Assembly: GCA_023443315.1 (NCBI GenBank)
Contig: JAEZVA010000002.1
Span: 1 to 43,472, forward strand
Origin: Bacillota bacterium
GTDB lineage: Bacteria > Bacillota > Clostridia > Oscillospirales > Ruminococcaceae
DNA: 43,472 nt
Direction: 5' to 3'
A program made the position numbers and the translations under genes. Positions within the stretch are counted from its first letter, which is position 1; the number at the start of each line of letters is the position of its first letter. Under the pieces are notes generated by a model. It did no database searches and was not told the origin of the DNA. It saw nothing but the letters and a program-made list of their open reading frames with translations. Positions 8,670 through 17,087 of this stretch are shown here, piece after piece.

Positions 8670-10238
8670 ATGAACAAAATTGCTAGAAATACCACCTTGT
8701 TAATTATTACCACCTTACTTGGCAGGGCCTCGGGTTTTTTACGGGAGCTTGTATTGGCACAACGGTTTGGAGCAAGCACCATAAGCGACGCATATGTGGT
8801 GGCTTACACCCTACCTTTTGTGCTGCTTATGGGGGTTGCCTCGGCAATAGCCACCATCTATATTCCCCTGTTTATGCGGGTCAGTGCGCAGAGTAAAGCT
8901 GAAGGTAATCATATAAGCAGCAATCTGGTTACGATATCATGCCTTCTGGGGCTTATTCTCTCTGCATTTATTTCGGTATTCCCGCAGGGCATCGTACGCC
9001 TGTTTGCCGTGGGTTTTGATGCGCAGGCGTTTAATCTGGCGGTTTTACTCGTCCGAATCATGATATGGTCTCTCACACCGATTTTATTGGCCAACCTATT
9101 TTCCTCCTACCTGCAAATCCAAGGTGTTTTCTTCATCTGTGGTTCCTATACCTTGCTTGTGAATATCTGCATTATTGTGTCACTGCTCAGTGCAACGCCC
9201 GAAAATCTTTCCGTTTTAGGCTTTGGCGTTCTGGGCGGATATTCCGTTGCCTGCATTTTGTTTGTATGCGTTAGTATCAAGGAAGGTTTTCGTTATACGC
9301 CAGTGCTTGATTTTAAAAGCAGCGAATCCAAAGCATTTTTTGTGCTTTTTTTACCGGTATTTTTAAACGGAGCAGTTCAGCAGGTTAATAGCCTAATTGA
9401 CCGCAGCTTTGCTTCTACCCTCGCGGAAGGAACCGTTTCAGCAATGAACTATGCGTCAAAGTGTCAGGAATTCATTACCGCAGTTTTTGTCGCTTCAATG
9501 GTGACCGTTTTGTTTCCACAGCTTTCTCGGTTACATAATATTGGTGACGACCAAAAAATAAAGGAATATCTTTCTCATGGGCTCGGCATTATTATAATCT
9601 TTATTCTGCCGGTTACTGTCGGCCTGATTGTGCTGGCGAAACCAATTATAACTCTGCTTTTTGCACGGGGCTCGTTTAATGAACAGGATATCCGGTTAAC
9701 CTCCGAATGCCTGATATTTTATTCTGTGGGTCTGATTGGCTATAATATCAACCCGCTGCTTTCAAAGGTCTTTTATGCGCTTGAGGACACAAAAACCCCC
9801 ACCATAAATTCCGCAATTGCTGTGGGCTGCAATGTACTGCTGAATATGATTTTAATACGCGGGATGCAACACCGTGGCCTAGCACTGGCTAGCAGCATCG
9901 CATCTATTATAACCACCGTGCTATTACTAATCTCGCTTCATAAAAAGCTGGGAGCGCTGAACCTGCGCAGTCTCTTTTTTAGCGGCACAAAAATCTGTGT
10001 GGCATCGCTAATTATGGGGGGCTTTGTTATTGCTGCAAACAGCATGCTTTCCCATCTGTTCGGCAGCTCATTCCTTTCGAATGCAGTAAACGTGACCGTT
10101 TCAGTTTTACTAGGCTTACTGATATATGCTTCTTTCCTGTTAATTTTACGCGTTCCTCAGGCAAATGAGATTGTAAATATCGTCAAAGCCAAGTTGAGCC
10201 TTCTGTTTTTTGCTAGACGGACTCGGCTGAAATCTTAG
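8670..10238 (+). CDS. MurJ/MviN-type lipid-linked oligosaccharide flippase
   Basis: The 522-residue protein with 13-14 membrane segments belongs to the MOP superfamily, MurJ/MviN branch. The N-terminus carries the MurJ pattern TTLLGRASGFLRELVLAQRF and GASTISDAYVVAYTLP; IDRSFASTLAEGTVSAMNYA and LLFARGSFNEQDIRLTSECL further on are also typical. MurJ proteins flip lipid II; inside exopolysaccharide loci relatives are thought to move the lipid-linked repeat unit. As no PST/RfbX-type Wzx is present here, this gene probably fills that role rather than being the cell's essential MurJ. The ATG follows GGGGTAAC. The gap to the next gene, 173 bases, holds a folded RNA candidate. Confidence 0.92.
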   Translation: MNKIARNTTLLIITTLLGRASGFLRELVLAQRFGASTISDAYVVAYTLPFVLLMGVASAIATIYIPLFMRVSAQSKAEGNHISSNLVTISCLLGLILSAFISVFPQGIVRLFAVGFDAQAFNLAVLLVRIMIWSLTPILLANLFSSYLQIQGVFFICGSYTLLVNICIIVSLLSATPENLSVLGFGVLGGYSVACILFVCVSIKEGFRYTPVLDFKSSESKAFFVLFLPVFLNGAVQQVNSLIDRSFASTLAEGTVSAMNYASKCQEFITAVFVASMVTVLFPQLSRLHNIGDDQKIKEYLSHGLGIIIIFILPVTVGLIVLAKPIITLLFARGSFNEQDIRLTSECLIFYSVGLIGYNINPLLSKVFYALEDTKTPTINSAIAVGCNVLLNMILIRGMQHRGLALASSIASIITTVLLLISLHKKLGALNLRSLFFSGTKICVASLIMGGFVIAANSMLSHLFGSSFLSNAVNVTVSVLLGLLIYASFLLILRVPQANEIVNIVKAKLSLLFFARRTRLKS

Positions 10239-10288
10239 TTGATACTTGGACTTGTTTGTAAAATCCATATGGTTGTGCCTTTTGTTTG

Positions 10289-10358
10289 TTGAGCTTCTAA
10301 GAATACTATTATGGGCGATGACATTCTTATATCCGATTAGAAAGGATATTAAGCTCAA
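10289..10358 (+). ncRNA. candidate three-way-junction RNA element inside the exopolysaccharide operon
   Basis: Three helices can be drawn: P1 TTGAGCTT (10289-10296) with AAGCTCAA (10351-10358); P2 AAGAAT (10299-10304) with ATTCTT (10323-10328); P3 ATATCC (10329-10334) with GGATAT (10344-10349). All pairs are perfect and together account for most of the 70 bases. It lies in the transcribed gap between flippase and GT2 genes. Whether it is a regulator, a processing site or chance is not known from one sequence. Confidence 0.35.
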
Positions 10359-10411
10359 AATAAGTTTCTGTTTCTGATTTTTCATCAAACGAAGGAGGGG
10401 GAGAGCGAAAT

Positions 10412-11491
10412 ATGTATCCTTTAATCTCGGTAATTGTTCCCATTTATAAAGCAGAACCCTACCTTGCCCAATGCCTTTTTAGCATTGCCCACCAAACGTA
10501 CCAAAACATTGAGATAATCTTAATCGACGATGGTTCCCCAGATCGTTGTGGATATATCTGTGAGCAATATGCTCTGCGCGACCAACGCTTTCGAGTACTT
10601 CACCAGCCTAACCAGGGGGTATCCGCAGCTCGCAATAAAGCAATGAAGTGTGCCTGTGGAGATTGGCTGACCTTTGTTGATGCGGACGACTGGCTAGAGG
10701 CGAACATGCTCAAGCAGCTTCAATCTTCGAGTTGTTTGCAAAGTGGCACAGATGTGGTAATTGGCAATACCTATAAAAACTATATCTCCGCACAAACAAA
10801 ACTCATGCCGGGTAGTGGCACCTTCGTAGTACAAAACAGAAACGTGATGCTGGCTGCCGTGCTAAGCGGAAGTGGCATGGACGGTGCCGACATGCGAGGC
10901 CCGTGCGGAAAGCTGTACTATCATCAACTAATAAAAGAAAATAACATCCGCTTCAGTGACTCTTTGTCCTATGGTGAAGATATGATTTTTAATTTACAGG
11001 TAATGAACTATGCACACAAAATTATAGTTGATAAAAGTGCGTACTACCACTATCGAATGAATATGGAGTCGGCTTGTAGAAGCTTTTCACCTAATACTAT
11101 TGAACGTACCGACAAGCTGATACAACAATGCAATGCCATAATAGGCAACAATCAAGAGCTGCACTTACCGAACCAATCAGGGATTGTAAGGCTGATTATG
11201 GCTGATTGTGATTGCTATTTCTTTCATCCAAACAATTTAGCTCCCTTAAAAAATAGATTAGCGCAGCTAAAAAAATTCCTTTCCTGCGAACCATATGCCA
11301 CCGCGCTTGGACTAAAGAATAACCCTTATGTAACAAGGAAGCAGCGTATATTCGTATACCTTGCAAAAAGGTGCTGGGTGAAATCGCTATGGTTATTGTA
11401 TCAATGCAAAGGCCTGCTGGATAGGATGCGGAGGAAAGTGAGTAAGTCTGGGGCAGGCAATCAGCAATACGCCACCACATGTAAGGAGTGA
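10412..11491 (+). CDS. GT2-family glycosyltransferase
   Basis: A 359-residue GT-A-fold inverting glycosyltransferase. The N-terminal 110 residues show the family core: PLISVIVPIYKAEPYLAQCL, IEIILIDDGSPDRCG, the NQGVSAARNKA nucleotide-binding stretch and the DXD-like FVDADDWLEANM. The middle carries SYGEDMIFN, the acceptor-side acidic motif common in capsule GT2 enzymes. There is no membrane segment, but the basic C-terminus may bind the membrane. The ATG has GGAGGGGGAGAG upstream. It follows the structured 10239-10411 gap and precedes two GT4 genes by three bases. Donor and acceptor are unknown. Confidence 0.93.
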   Translation: MYPLISVIVPIYKAEPYLAQCLFSIAHQTYQNIEIILIDDGSPDRCGYICEQYALRDQRFRVLHQPNQGVSAARNKAMKCACGDWLTFVDADDWLEANMLKQLQSSSCLQSGTDVVIGNTYKNYISAQTKLMPGSGTFVVQNRNVMLAAVLSGSGMDGADMRGPCGKLYYHQLIKENNIRFSDSLSYGEDMIFNLQVMNYAHKIIVDKSAYYHYRMNMESACRSFSPNTIERTDKLIQQCNAIIGNNQELHLPNQSGIVRLIMADCDCYFFHPNNLAPLKNRLAQLKKFLSCEPYATALGLKNNPYVTRKQRIFVYLAKRCWVKSLWLLYQCKGLLDRMRRKVSKSGAGNQQYATTCKE

Positions 11492-11494
11492 GGC

Positions 11495-12613
11495 ATGATG
11501 GAACCTGTACGTGTATTACATATTGAAATAACAAATCAAATTGGTGGGATTGAAAGGTTTCTCTATAGCCTTTATCAGAGCATTAATCATAAACTGGTGC
11601 AGTTTGATTTTATAACCACCACCAAAGAACCGGCATTTGCCGAGAACCTAAAAGGGATGGGCGCGCGCATCTTTACCGTCACGTCTTATACTCAAAACCC
11701 ATTTCAGTATTACAGTGATCTGAAAAGGGTTATGCAGCAGGAAAATTATGAAATTGTTCATATTCACAAGAATTCGGTAGCCAACATTCTACCAATGATT
11801 ATCGGGGATAGGTTAAAAATTAAAACATTAATCGTTCATTCTCACAACACTGCCTCCACCCGTGGCTTTTTTTTTGACCTGCTGCACTATATCAACAGAA
11901 ATAAACTTGCACATCGTGCAACCACACTGTTGGCGTGTTCCGAACAGGCCGCCGTTTGGTTATATGGAAATACTATTGTAAAAAGCAAAAAAGCCACCAT
12001 AATACACAACGGAATTGATGCAGAACAGTTTCGGTTTAACGAAACCATACGTCAATCCTATAGGGACCATTTAAATATAAACGGAAAGTTTGTAGTCGGC
12101 CACATAGGCAGATTTACAAACCAAAAGAACCATGATTTTTTACTGGATATTTTTAAAGAGGTATACAGCAGAAACCCACAGGCCGTATTGCTGCTGATTG
12201 GTTCCGGTGAGCTAAAGCAGGCGGTACAAGATAAGGTGAATAGGCTAGGCTTAAACGATGCAGTAAGGCTTTTGGGGGTAAGACATGATGTATCTCAACT
12301 GATGCAGATGATGGATGTTTTTCTCTTTCCCTCGCGCTATGAAGGACTTGGCATTGTACTAATTGAAGCACAGGCTGCCGGTTTGAAATGTGTAGCATCA
12401 GATACCATTCCGAGCGAAGCTAAAATCACTGATCATCTTAAGCTGATAAACCTGAATGAGCCGAAGGAGGCCTGGGCGGATGAAATACTGAAATACCGTA
12501 ACGGCTACACAAGAGAAGATACTTATGGGCAGATTGTTAGCGCAGGTTATGATTGCAAGGATACTGCCCGAAGATTACAGGAACTTTATCTTGAACGAAC
12601 TGGGAGACTGTAA
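11495..12613 (+). CDS. GT4-family glycosyltransferase, EpsF-like (second paralogue)
   Basis: A 372-residue GT-B glycosyltransferase of the same subgroup as the gene at 6127. Shared motifs are QIGGIERFLYSLYQ near the start, FVVGHIGRFTNQKNHDF, VLLLIGSGELKQAVQDKVN, LLGVRHDVSQLMQMMDVFLF and the catalytic PSRYEGLGIVLIEAQAAG. Two ATGs stand side by side (11495 and 11498) behind AAGGAG; either may serve. It is three bases from the preceding gene, so translation is probably coupled. Its closest relatives in the window are its two paralogues, which suggests local duplication followed by change of sugar specificity. Confidence 0.92.
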   Translation: MMEPVRVLHIEITNQIGGIERFLYSLYQSINHKLVQFDFITTTKEPAFAENLKGMGARIFTVTSYTQNPFQYYSDLKRVMQQENYEIVHIHKNSVANILPMIIGDRLKIKTLIVHSHNTASTRGFFFDLLHYINRNKLAHRATTLLACSEQAAVWLYGNTIVKSKKATIIHNGIDAEQFRFNETIRQSYRDHLNINGKFVVGHIGRFTNQKNHDFLLDIFKEVYSRNPQAVLLLIGSGELKQAVQDKVNRLGLNDAVRLLGVRHDVSQLMQMMDVFLFPSRYEGLGIVLIEAQAAGLKCVASDTIPSEAKITDHLKLINLNEPKEAWADEILKYRNGYTREDTYGQIVSAGYDCKDTARRLQELYLERTGRL

Positions 12614-12618
12614 TTGGT

Positions 12619-13761
12619 ATGAACGATCAACAGCGAGTTTTACACATTGTGGGTGAAGGTTTTATCTGCGGTGGCATCGAGTCCTTCATCATAAATATAT
12701 ACAGACATCTAGACCGCACCAAGGTTCAGTTGGATTTTGTGGCACCCATGAGATTTGACTGTCCCGTTTACGAAGAGGAAATTGCTTCTTTGGGAGGGCG
12801 GATGTTCTCATGGAACATTCCAAAAAAAACTCCCCAAAAATATCTGTTGATGTATTTGCGAGCCTACAGGTTCTTTAAGGCGTACCCCTACGACATTGTC
12901 CATATCCATTCAGGCGGTTTTGCGTCCTTTATCATTATCTCTATGGCCGCCGAAAGAGCCAAAATACCGGTTCGAATTGTTCACGCGCATACAACTGGGT
13001 TCGAGGCTGCAGCCCATTTCCCGAAAAGCATTTTATATCAGTATTTTAGAAATCGTATCGACCATTACGCGACACACTACTTTGCTTGCTCCGAAGCTGC
13101 TGCCAACTGGGTTTTCAGCAGCAACACCTGCCATTTGAATAGAATAGAACTTATCAAAAACGGAATCCAAGCAGAAGATTTCAGCTTTAACCCGGATGTC
13201 CGTAATTTATACAGAAATCATTTGGGGCTAAGCGGCAAGTTTGTTGTGGGGCATATCGGCAGATTTTCAGCAGAGAAAAATCACGAGTACCTTATTAGCG
13301 TTTTTTACGAATTATATAAAAAAAAGCAACAGTCGGTACTATTGCTAGTTGGTAAAGGAGAGCTAGAGGAGACTATTCGGATGAGGGTTGACGAGCTAAA
13401 CCTATCCTCTGCAGTACTTTTTATGGGGATTCGTAACGATATCCCAAAGCTTATGCAGGCAATGGACACCTTGCTGTTGCCCTCGACACACGAGGGATTA
13501 GGTATAGTACTCGTTGAAGCACAGGCGGCGGGTTTAATGTGCTTTGCTTCATCAGGCGCTGTTCCTAATGAAGCAAAGTTGACTAATCTTTTGGAATTCT
13601 TACCGCTTTCAGACCCCACACAATGGCTAAACTCGCTGCTGCAGCTAGAAGATGATTACAGCAGAAGTGATATGTCAGAGTGGATACAAGATGCAGGCTA
13701 TGATATCCGTTCTTCAACAAAAAAGCTGGAAGACCTTTACCTAAGGCTAAGCAATTGCTAA
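12619..13761 (+). CDS. GT4-family glycosyltransferase, EpsF-like (third paralogue)
   Basis: A 380-residue GT-B glycosyltransferase and last gene of the rightward operon. It opens with VLHIVGEGFICGGIESFIIN and shows FVVGHIGRFSAEKNHEY, LLLVGKGELEETI, MGIRNDIPKLMQAMDTLLL and PSTHEGLGIVLVEAQAAG. In the last motif the usual SRYEG is STHEG, the most obvious departure from its two paralogues, although the glutamates of the EX7E motif remain. The ATG follows GGGAG with a somewhat long spacer and lies five bases after the previous stop. No terminator is visible in the 85 bases before the convergent deacetylase gene. Confidence 0.92.
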   Translation: MNDQQRVLHIVGEGFICGGIESFIINIYRHLDRTKVQLDFVAPMRFDCPVYEEEIASLGGRMFSWNIPKKTPQKYLLMYLRAYRFFKAYPYDIVHIHSGGFASFIIISMAAERAKIPVRIVHAHTTGFEAAAHFPKSILYQYFRNRIDHYATHYFACSEAAANWVFSSNTCHLNRIELIKNGIQAEDFSFNPDVRNLYRNHLGLSGKFVVGHIGRFSAEKNHEYLISVFYELYKKKQQSVLLLVGKGELEETIRMRVDELNLSSAVLFMGIRNDIPKLMQAMDTLLLPSTHEGLGIVLVEAQAAGLMCFASSGAVPNEAKLTNLLEFLPLSDPTQWLNSLLQLEDDYSRSDMSEWIQDAGYDIRSSTKKLEDLYLRLSNC

Positions 13762-13846
13762 AACTCGGTGATACGCCAGTTGTACGACCTGATGACCATA
13801 ACCGGCTATGCTTGCGTACGTACTTCCGTCTTGGTTTACCCACGCC

Positions 13847-16288
13847 TTAGCTAGGAAGTGTACTACTTGAAAAATCGGTCATCCAGAACACCTCATCACT
13901 CTTCACAAAAGCAGCAAGAAAATCATTGAACTGACTGACGTACCTTTCAAGCGCGCCCTGCTTTCTATTAAACATCCGTGGCACAAACAGCATATCGCTT
14001 GGCACCGGAACAATTTCTCGCGCATCCCAATCCAGAATCGAACCGTCCAACGCTTGGGGCCTTGTATGCGCCTCAATCGGTTGGGAGTCACTCTCCAAAC
14101 TTGGCCATGCATCCTCCATTGTGCTATGTACCACCGTCTCATGCAGAATAGTAGTAAAGGTATTATCTTGCTGTATAATCGTTTCAATTGCATCCCGGGT
14201 AAACAGATTTAAATATGCGTGGTCACCGTGGGTATCGTACATTGAAGTGGTATATATGTCGGTAGGCCGAAAGCTATTGATTGCTTCTATTAAGTCGTAT
14301 AGAAAATCGCGTTTATTATAGTTTCCATGCGACCCGGTTAACTGATAATGATAATCCTCTAAAACACCCGAAATGCCATAGGTATTACTCCCTACCGAGG
14401 AAGCAATGACCTGTGTATCATCGGCTGTTTGGTATAGCTGCGATAAAAACGCGTCGTCTGCCCCCAAATCACCATACCCCAAGGCAATGATCTTGTCTGC
14501 ACTAAGCCCAAGATACTGCAGTGCATTGATGGACTCATGAAGACGACTAGTGCCCACATCATAAGATGTGGCTCCACAATCACCGTTGGTTGCTATAAGC
14601 ACCTTAATAGGATATCCCTTTGACAAAGCGTCTTCTATAATACCAGCGGCCATAATTACTTCATCATCCGGATGGGGGGCAAGTACTATGATCCGTTTGC
14701 CGTCTGCTATCTCCTCGGCAATGGGAGTAACCGCCATTACTGGTTCACTAAATGTGCCCGTACCGTTTTCATTGTTTGCGGCCACCCAGTATACATGGTT
14801 TGAGTTTGCGGCAAGTCCCGTATGCAGGTACGGATTTGCTGCATTTTGAATTAATTCTCCATCCGCATATAGATTGTAGCTAATTGCATCTATAGTTGGC
14901 TGCCATGATACCATAATCTGATTCTGGTCGTCCGCTGACGCACTTAACCCCACGGGTGCTGGTAGGAATTGAACGGTTTCATCGGTAAATACCTTGAATT
15001 CGGAAAAGGCAACCCACATATTACTCGGCGCTTCCTCGAACAGAATCCTTATGTATCTGGCGTTAACAGTAAAGGCTTGTTCCTGAACCTTTATGGTGCT
15101 TGTGTTTGCTCTGTAATCCGCTACTGTTACCCAATTAGTTTGATTGGCAGAGGCCTGTATTTGATAGTTCCATATGTATCCTCCCACTTCAAAGGTAAGC
15201 TCACTGCCGGTAACGGCATAGATCTGCCCTAAATCCACCTGCCACCAATGTCCTGCATCGCCGCCCCACGCAATCCATAGCGTGTTGGTGTCTCCATCGT
15301 TTCCATAGGCTGGGGCATGCGCTTCATCTGACATGCTACCTGCGATGACCGCTTTACCAAGTGCTATATTTTCGACCTCTTGTACGGCGCTGCCAAACAC
15401 ACGAAACTCTAAAAATGCCGTCCATAGTGAGTCGGGTGCTTGTCCGAATAGAACTCTAACATATCTTGCCGTTGCCGTAAAGGTTGCCGTTTGAACCTGC
15501 GCAGTGTCGTTATTGGTGCTGTTATCCGCTACCGTTGTCCAGTTCGTTTGGTCTAAAGAAATCTGGATCTGATAATTCCACTGATGGCCGCCGCTTTCAA
15601 AGGTAATCTCGCTTCCGATAAGCTCATAAGTCTGTTCAAGGTCTATCTGCCACCAATTTCCTGCATCGCCGCCCCACGCAATCCATAGCGTGTTGGTGTC
15701 TCCATCGTTTCCATAGGGTGGGGCATGCGCTGCATCAGACATGCTACCTGCGATTGCAGCTTTACCAAGTGCTACATTTTCGACCTCTTGTACGGCGCTG
15801 CCAAACACACGAAACTCTAGAAAAGCCGTCCATAGTGAATCGGGTGCTTGTCCGAACACAACTCTAATATATCTTGCCGTTGCCGTAAAGTTTGCCGTTT
15901 GAACCTGTGCAGTGTCGTTATTGGTGCTATTATCCGCTACCGTTGTCCAGTTCGTTTGGTCTAAAGAAATCTGGATCTGATAATTCCACTGATGCCCACC
16001 GCTTTCAAAGGTAAGCTCGCTTCCGGTAACGGCATACATCTGCCCTAAATCCACCTGCCACCAATTTCCTGCGTCGCCACCCCACGCAATCCATAGCGTG
16101 TTGGTGTCTCCATCATTTCCATAGGCTGGGGCATGCGCTGCATCAGACATTGTGCTTGCTGTAGAAGGTTTATTGAGTGCAACATTAACCGGTTTCTCCT
16201 CGGCTAGAACATAACCTGAATTCATCGCCAAACATACAGCAAAAAAAATAGCTAACCCAAAAGACACAAAACGATTTCTTCTTCGCAT
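13847..16288 (-). CDS. secreted deacetylase (PIG-L/LmbE fold) with three discoidin (F5/8-C, CBM32-like) domains and one fibronectin III domain
   Basis: The 813-residue protein has a signal peptide (basic MRRRNR, hydrophobic core, cleavage after VLA near residue 29). Three discoidin-type sugar-binding domains follow at about 33-168, 169-304 and 305-440, each with the YGNDGDTNTLWIAWGGDAG and WW(Q/Q)(V/I)DL patterns. A fibronectin III domain lies at about 445-527 and a PIG-L domain from about 530 to the end. The zinc-binding signature APHPDDEVIMAAG (near 535) and the later DTHGDHAYLN motif are intact, so N-deacetylase activity on a GlcNAc-type sugar is likely. ATG at 16288 follows AAAGGGAG. It is convergent with the exopolysaccharide operon and may act on that polymer, on wall glycans or on host or plant glycans. 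Confidence 0.9.
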   Translation of the reverse strand: MRRRNRFVSFGLAIFFAVCLAMNSGYVLAEEKPVNVALNKPSTASTMSDAAHAPAYGNDGDTNTLWIAWGGDAGNWWQVDLGQMYAVTGSELTFESGGHQWNYQIQISLDQTNWTTVADNSTNNDTAQVQTANFTATARYIRVVFGQAPDSLWTAFLEFRVFGSAVQEVENVALGKAAIAGSMSDAAHAPPYGNDGDTNTLWIAWGGDAGNWWQIDLEQTYELIGSEITFESGGHQWNYQIQISLDQTNWTTVADNSTNNDTAQVQTATFTATARYVRVLFGQAPDSLWTAFLEFRVFGSAVQEVENIALGKAVIAGSMSDEAHAPAYGNDGDTNTLWIAWGGDAGHWWQVDLGQIYAVTGSELTFEVGGYIWNYQIQASANQTNWVTVADYRANTSTIKVQEQAFTVNARYIRILFEEAPSNMWVAFSEFKVFTDETVQFLPAPVGLSASADDQNQIMVSWQPTIDAISYNLYADGELIQNAANPYLHTGLAANSNHVYWVAANNENGTGTFSEPVMAVTPIAEEIADGKRIIVLAPHPDDEVIMAAGIIEDALSKGYPIKVLIATNGDCGATSYDVGTSRLHESINALQYLGLSADKIIALGYGDLGADDAFLSQLYQTADDTQVIASSVGSNTYGISGVLEDYHYQLTGSHGNYNKRDFLYDLIEAINSFRPTDIYTTSMYDTHGDHAYLNLFTRDAIETIIQQDNTFTTILHETVVHSTMEDAWPSLESDSQPIEAHTRPQALDGSILDWDAREIVPVPSDMLFVPRMFNRKQGALERYVSQFNDFLAAFVKSDEVFWMTDFSSSTLPS
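14967..16190 (-). repeat. three 408-bp tandem repeats within the discoidin-deacetylase gene
   Basis: The same landmark (GCATCGCC in the WIAWGGDAG codons) occurs at 15254, 15662 and 16070, an exact 408-base, 136-codon period. The two outer domains (nearest the N-terminus) are almost identical in DNA; the third matches well only in its first part and diverges towards the fibronectin domain. Such near identity points to recent duplication or gene conversion and makes copy number unstable. Confidence 0.92.
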
Positions 16289-16328
16289 AAAAATCTCCCT
16301 TTAATTGTTCTTTGCTGAAGCAATCTAA

Positions 16329-16412
16329 ATTATAGCATTACTTAATTGTGTAAATTGTTAAATAAAAGTCGAATCATTTACTTCATTTAATCCTATAGGA
16401 TTAAATGAAGTA
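16329..16412 (-). promoter_or_regulatory. putative -10 and upstream perfect palindrome of the deacetylase gene
   Basis: On the minus strand TATAAT (16329-16334) stands about 40 bases before the start codon; no matching -35 is obvious. Farther upstream, 16379-16412 is a 34-base perfect palindrome with half TACTTCATTTAATCCTA, located where an activator or repressor might bind. It could also be the end of a short transcript. Confidence 0.4.
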
Positions 16413-16513
16413 TTAATAATAAGACAAGCGTAAGGGAACCTAAACTACCCGTAATGGTGCATCCAGTATTCTTGGACGTAATTGCTACTTATACTGTGGA
16501 AGAATATTTTCAC

Positions 16514-16563
16514 TTTAAAACAGATACGGCAGAGCTTTTACGCCCTGCCGTACCTGTTTTAAA
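16514..16563 (-). terminator. 18-bp hairpin between the copied spoVT block and the deacetylase gene
   Basis: TTTAAAACAG-A-TACGGCAG (16514-16531) pairs with 16546-16563 with one mismatch around a 14-base loop. The T-rich arm ends help terminate either way. It stands directly between the copied spoVT upstream block and the deacetylase gene, so it would insulate the latter. Confidence 0.55.
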
Positions 16564-16670
16564 TTCTTTGAAGTAAGCGTTCGGATAACCAACACACCAC
16601 TCATAGTCAGTCACTCTTATGGTCATCATAACTATTCTTGTCAGAGTATCCAAAGACAGAGTTGCTTTAA

Positions 16671-16937
16671 ATCCCCGTAGCTTTCATTGATTGTGTTTCC
16701 TCCCTAATCAATATTTATAATAGTAGTAAAACGTTTCCCCGTTTTAAAAAGCGGAATGTAATTTGATATCACATCAGCAAAGAGTTCGTCATACATTCCT
16801 TCCCCTCAATGATGCTAGTATTATTTGCGCCGCTGCGCACATGATTCAATTATAACTGCAAATAATTGGGCAACGACTTTGTATCTCTATTCATCTTTGG
16901 AATTGAAAGCTTGAAACCAGTAGAGACGCGGGTTTGA
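16671..16937. repeat. copy B of the spoVT start/upstream block, with a dead start of spoVT
   Basis: This block matches 683-948 closely. Read on the minus strand it keeps the GGGAGG site and ATG of spoVT but encodes only MKATGI and then TAA, after which similarity stops. It is therefore a truncated spoVT copy of 6 codons plus the whole upstream region. It points towards the deacetylase gene 380 bases away. The far end again finishes in GAGACGCGGGTTT. Confidence 0.9.
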
Positions 16938-16950
16938 TAGATATAAGAAC

Positions 16951-17029
16951 AGAGCATAATCGATTCTCTTCAATGGTCTTGTCGTGACTCCATTTAAGAG
17001 GATAAAAACCGATTATGCTCTACTTTTTT
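16951..17029 (+). terminator. long nested hairpin with a T7 tract; terminator or small RNA 3' end
   Basis: AGAGCATAATCG (16951-16962) pairs with CGATTATGCTCT (17010-17021). Inside it ATTCTCTT pairs with AAGAGGAT (one wobble or mismatch), and AATGG with CCATT. On the plus strand the stem is followed by ACTTTTTTT. No plus-strand gene lies upstream, which makes a plain terminator role odd; the chromate operon ends from the other side. The 800 bases 16289-17087 otherwise hold no gene that I can see. Confidence 0.5.
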
Positions 17030-17087
17030 TGCCTTGGCTCTTTCCTACTCAGGCATAAAGCCAATCTATTCAGCTTGTCGTTTTGCG

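Noticed and set aside
14967..16190. Insertion sequence or mobile element
   Set aside because: The 408-base repeats are in-frame protein domains of one gene; no transposase or terminal inverted repeats are present.
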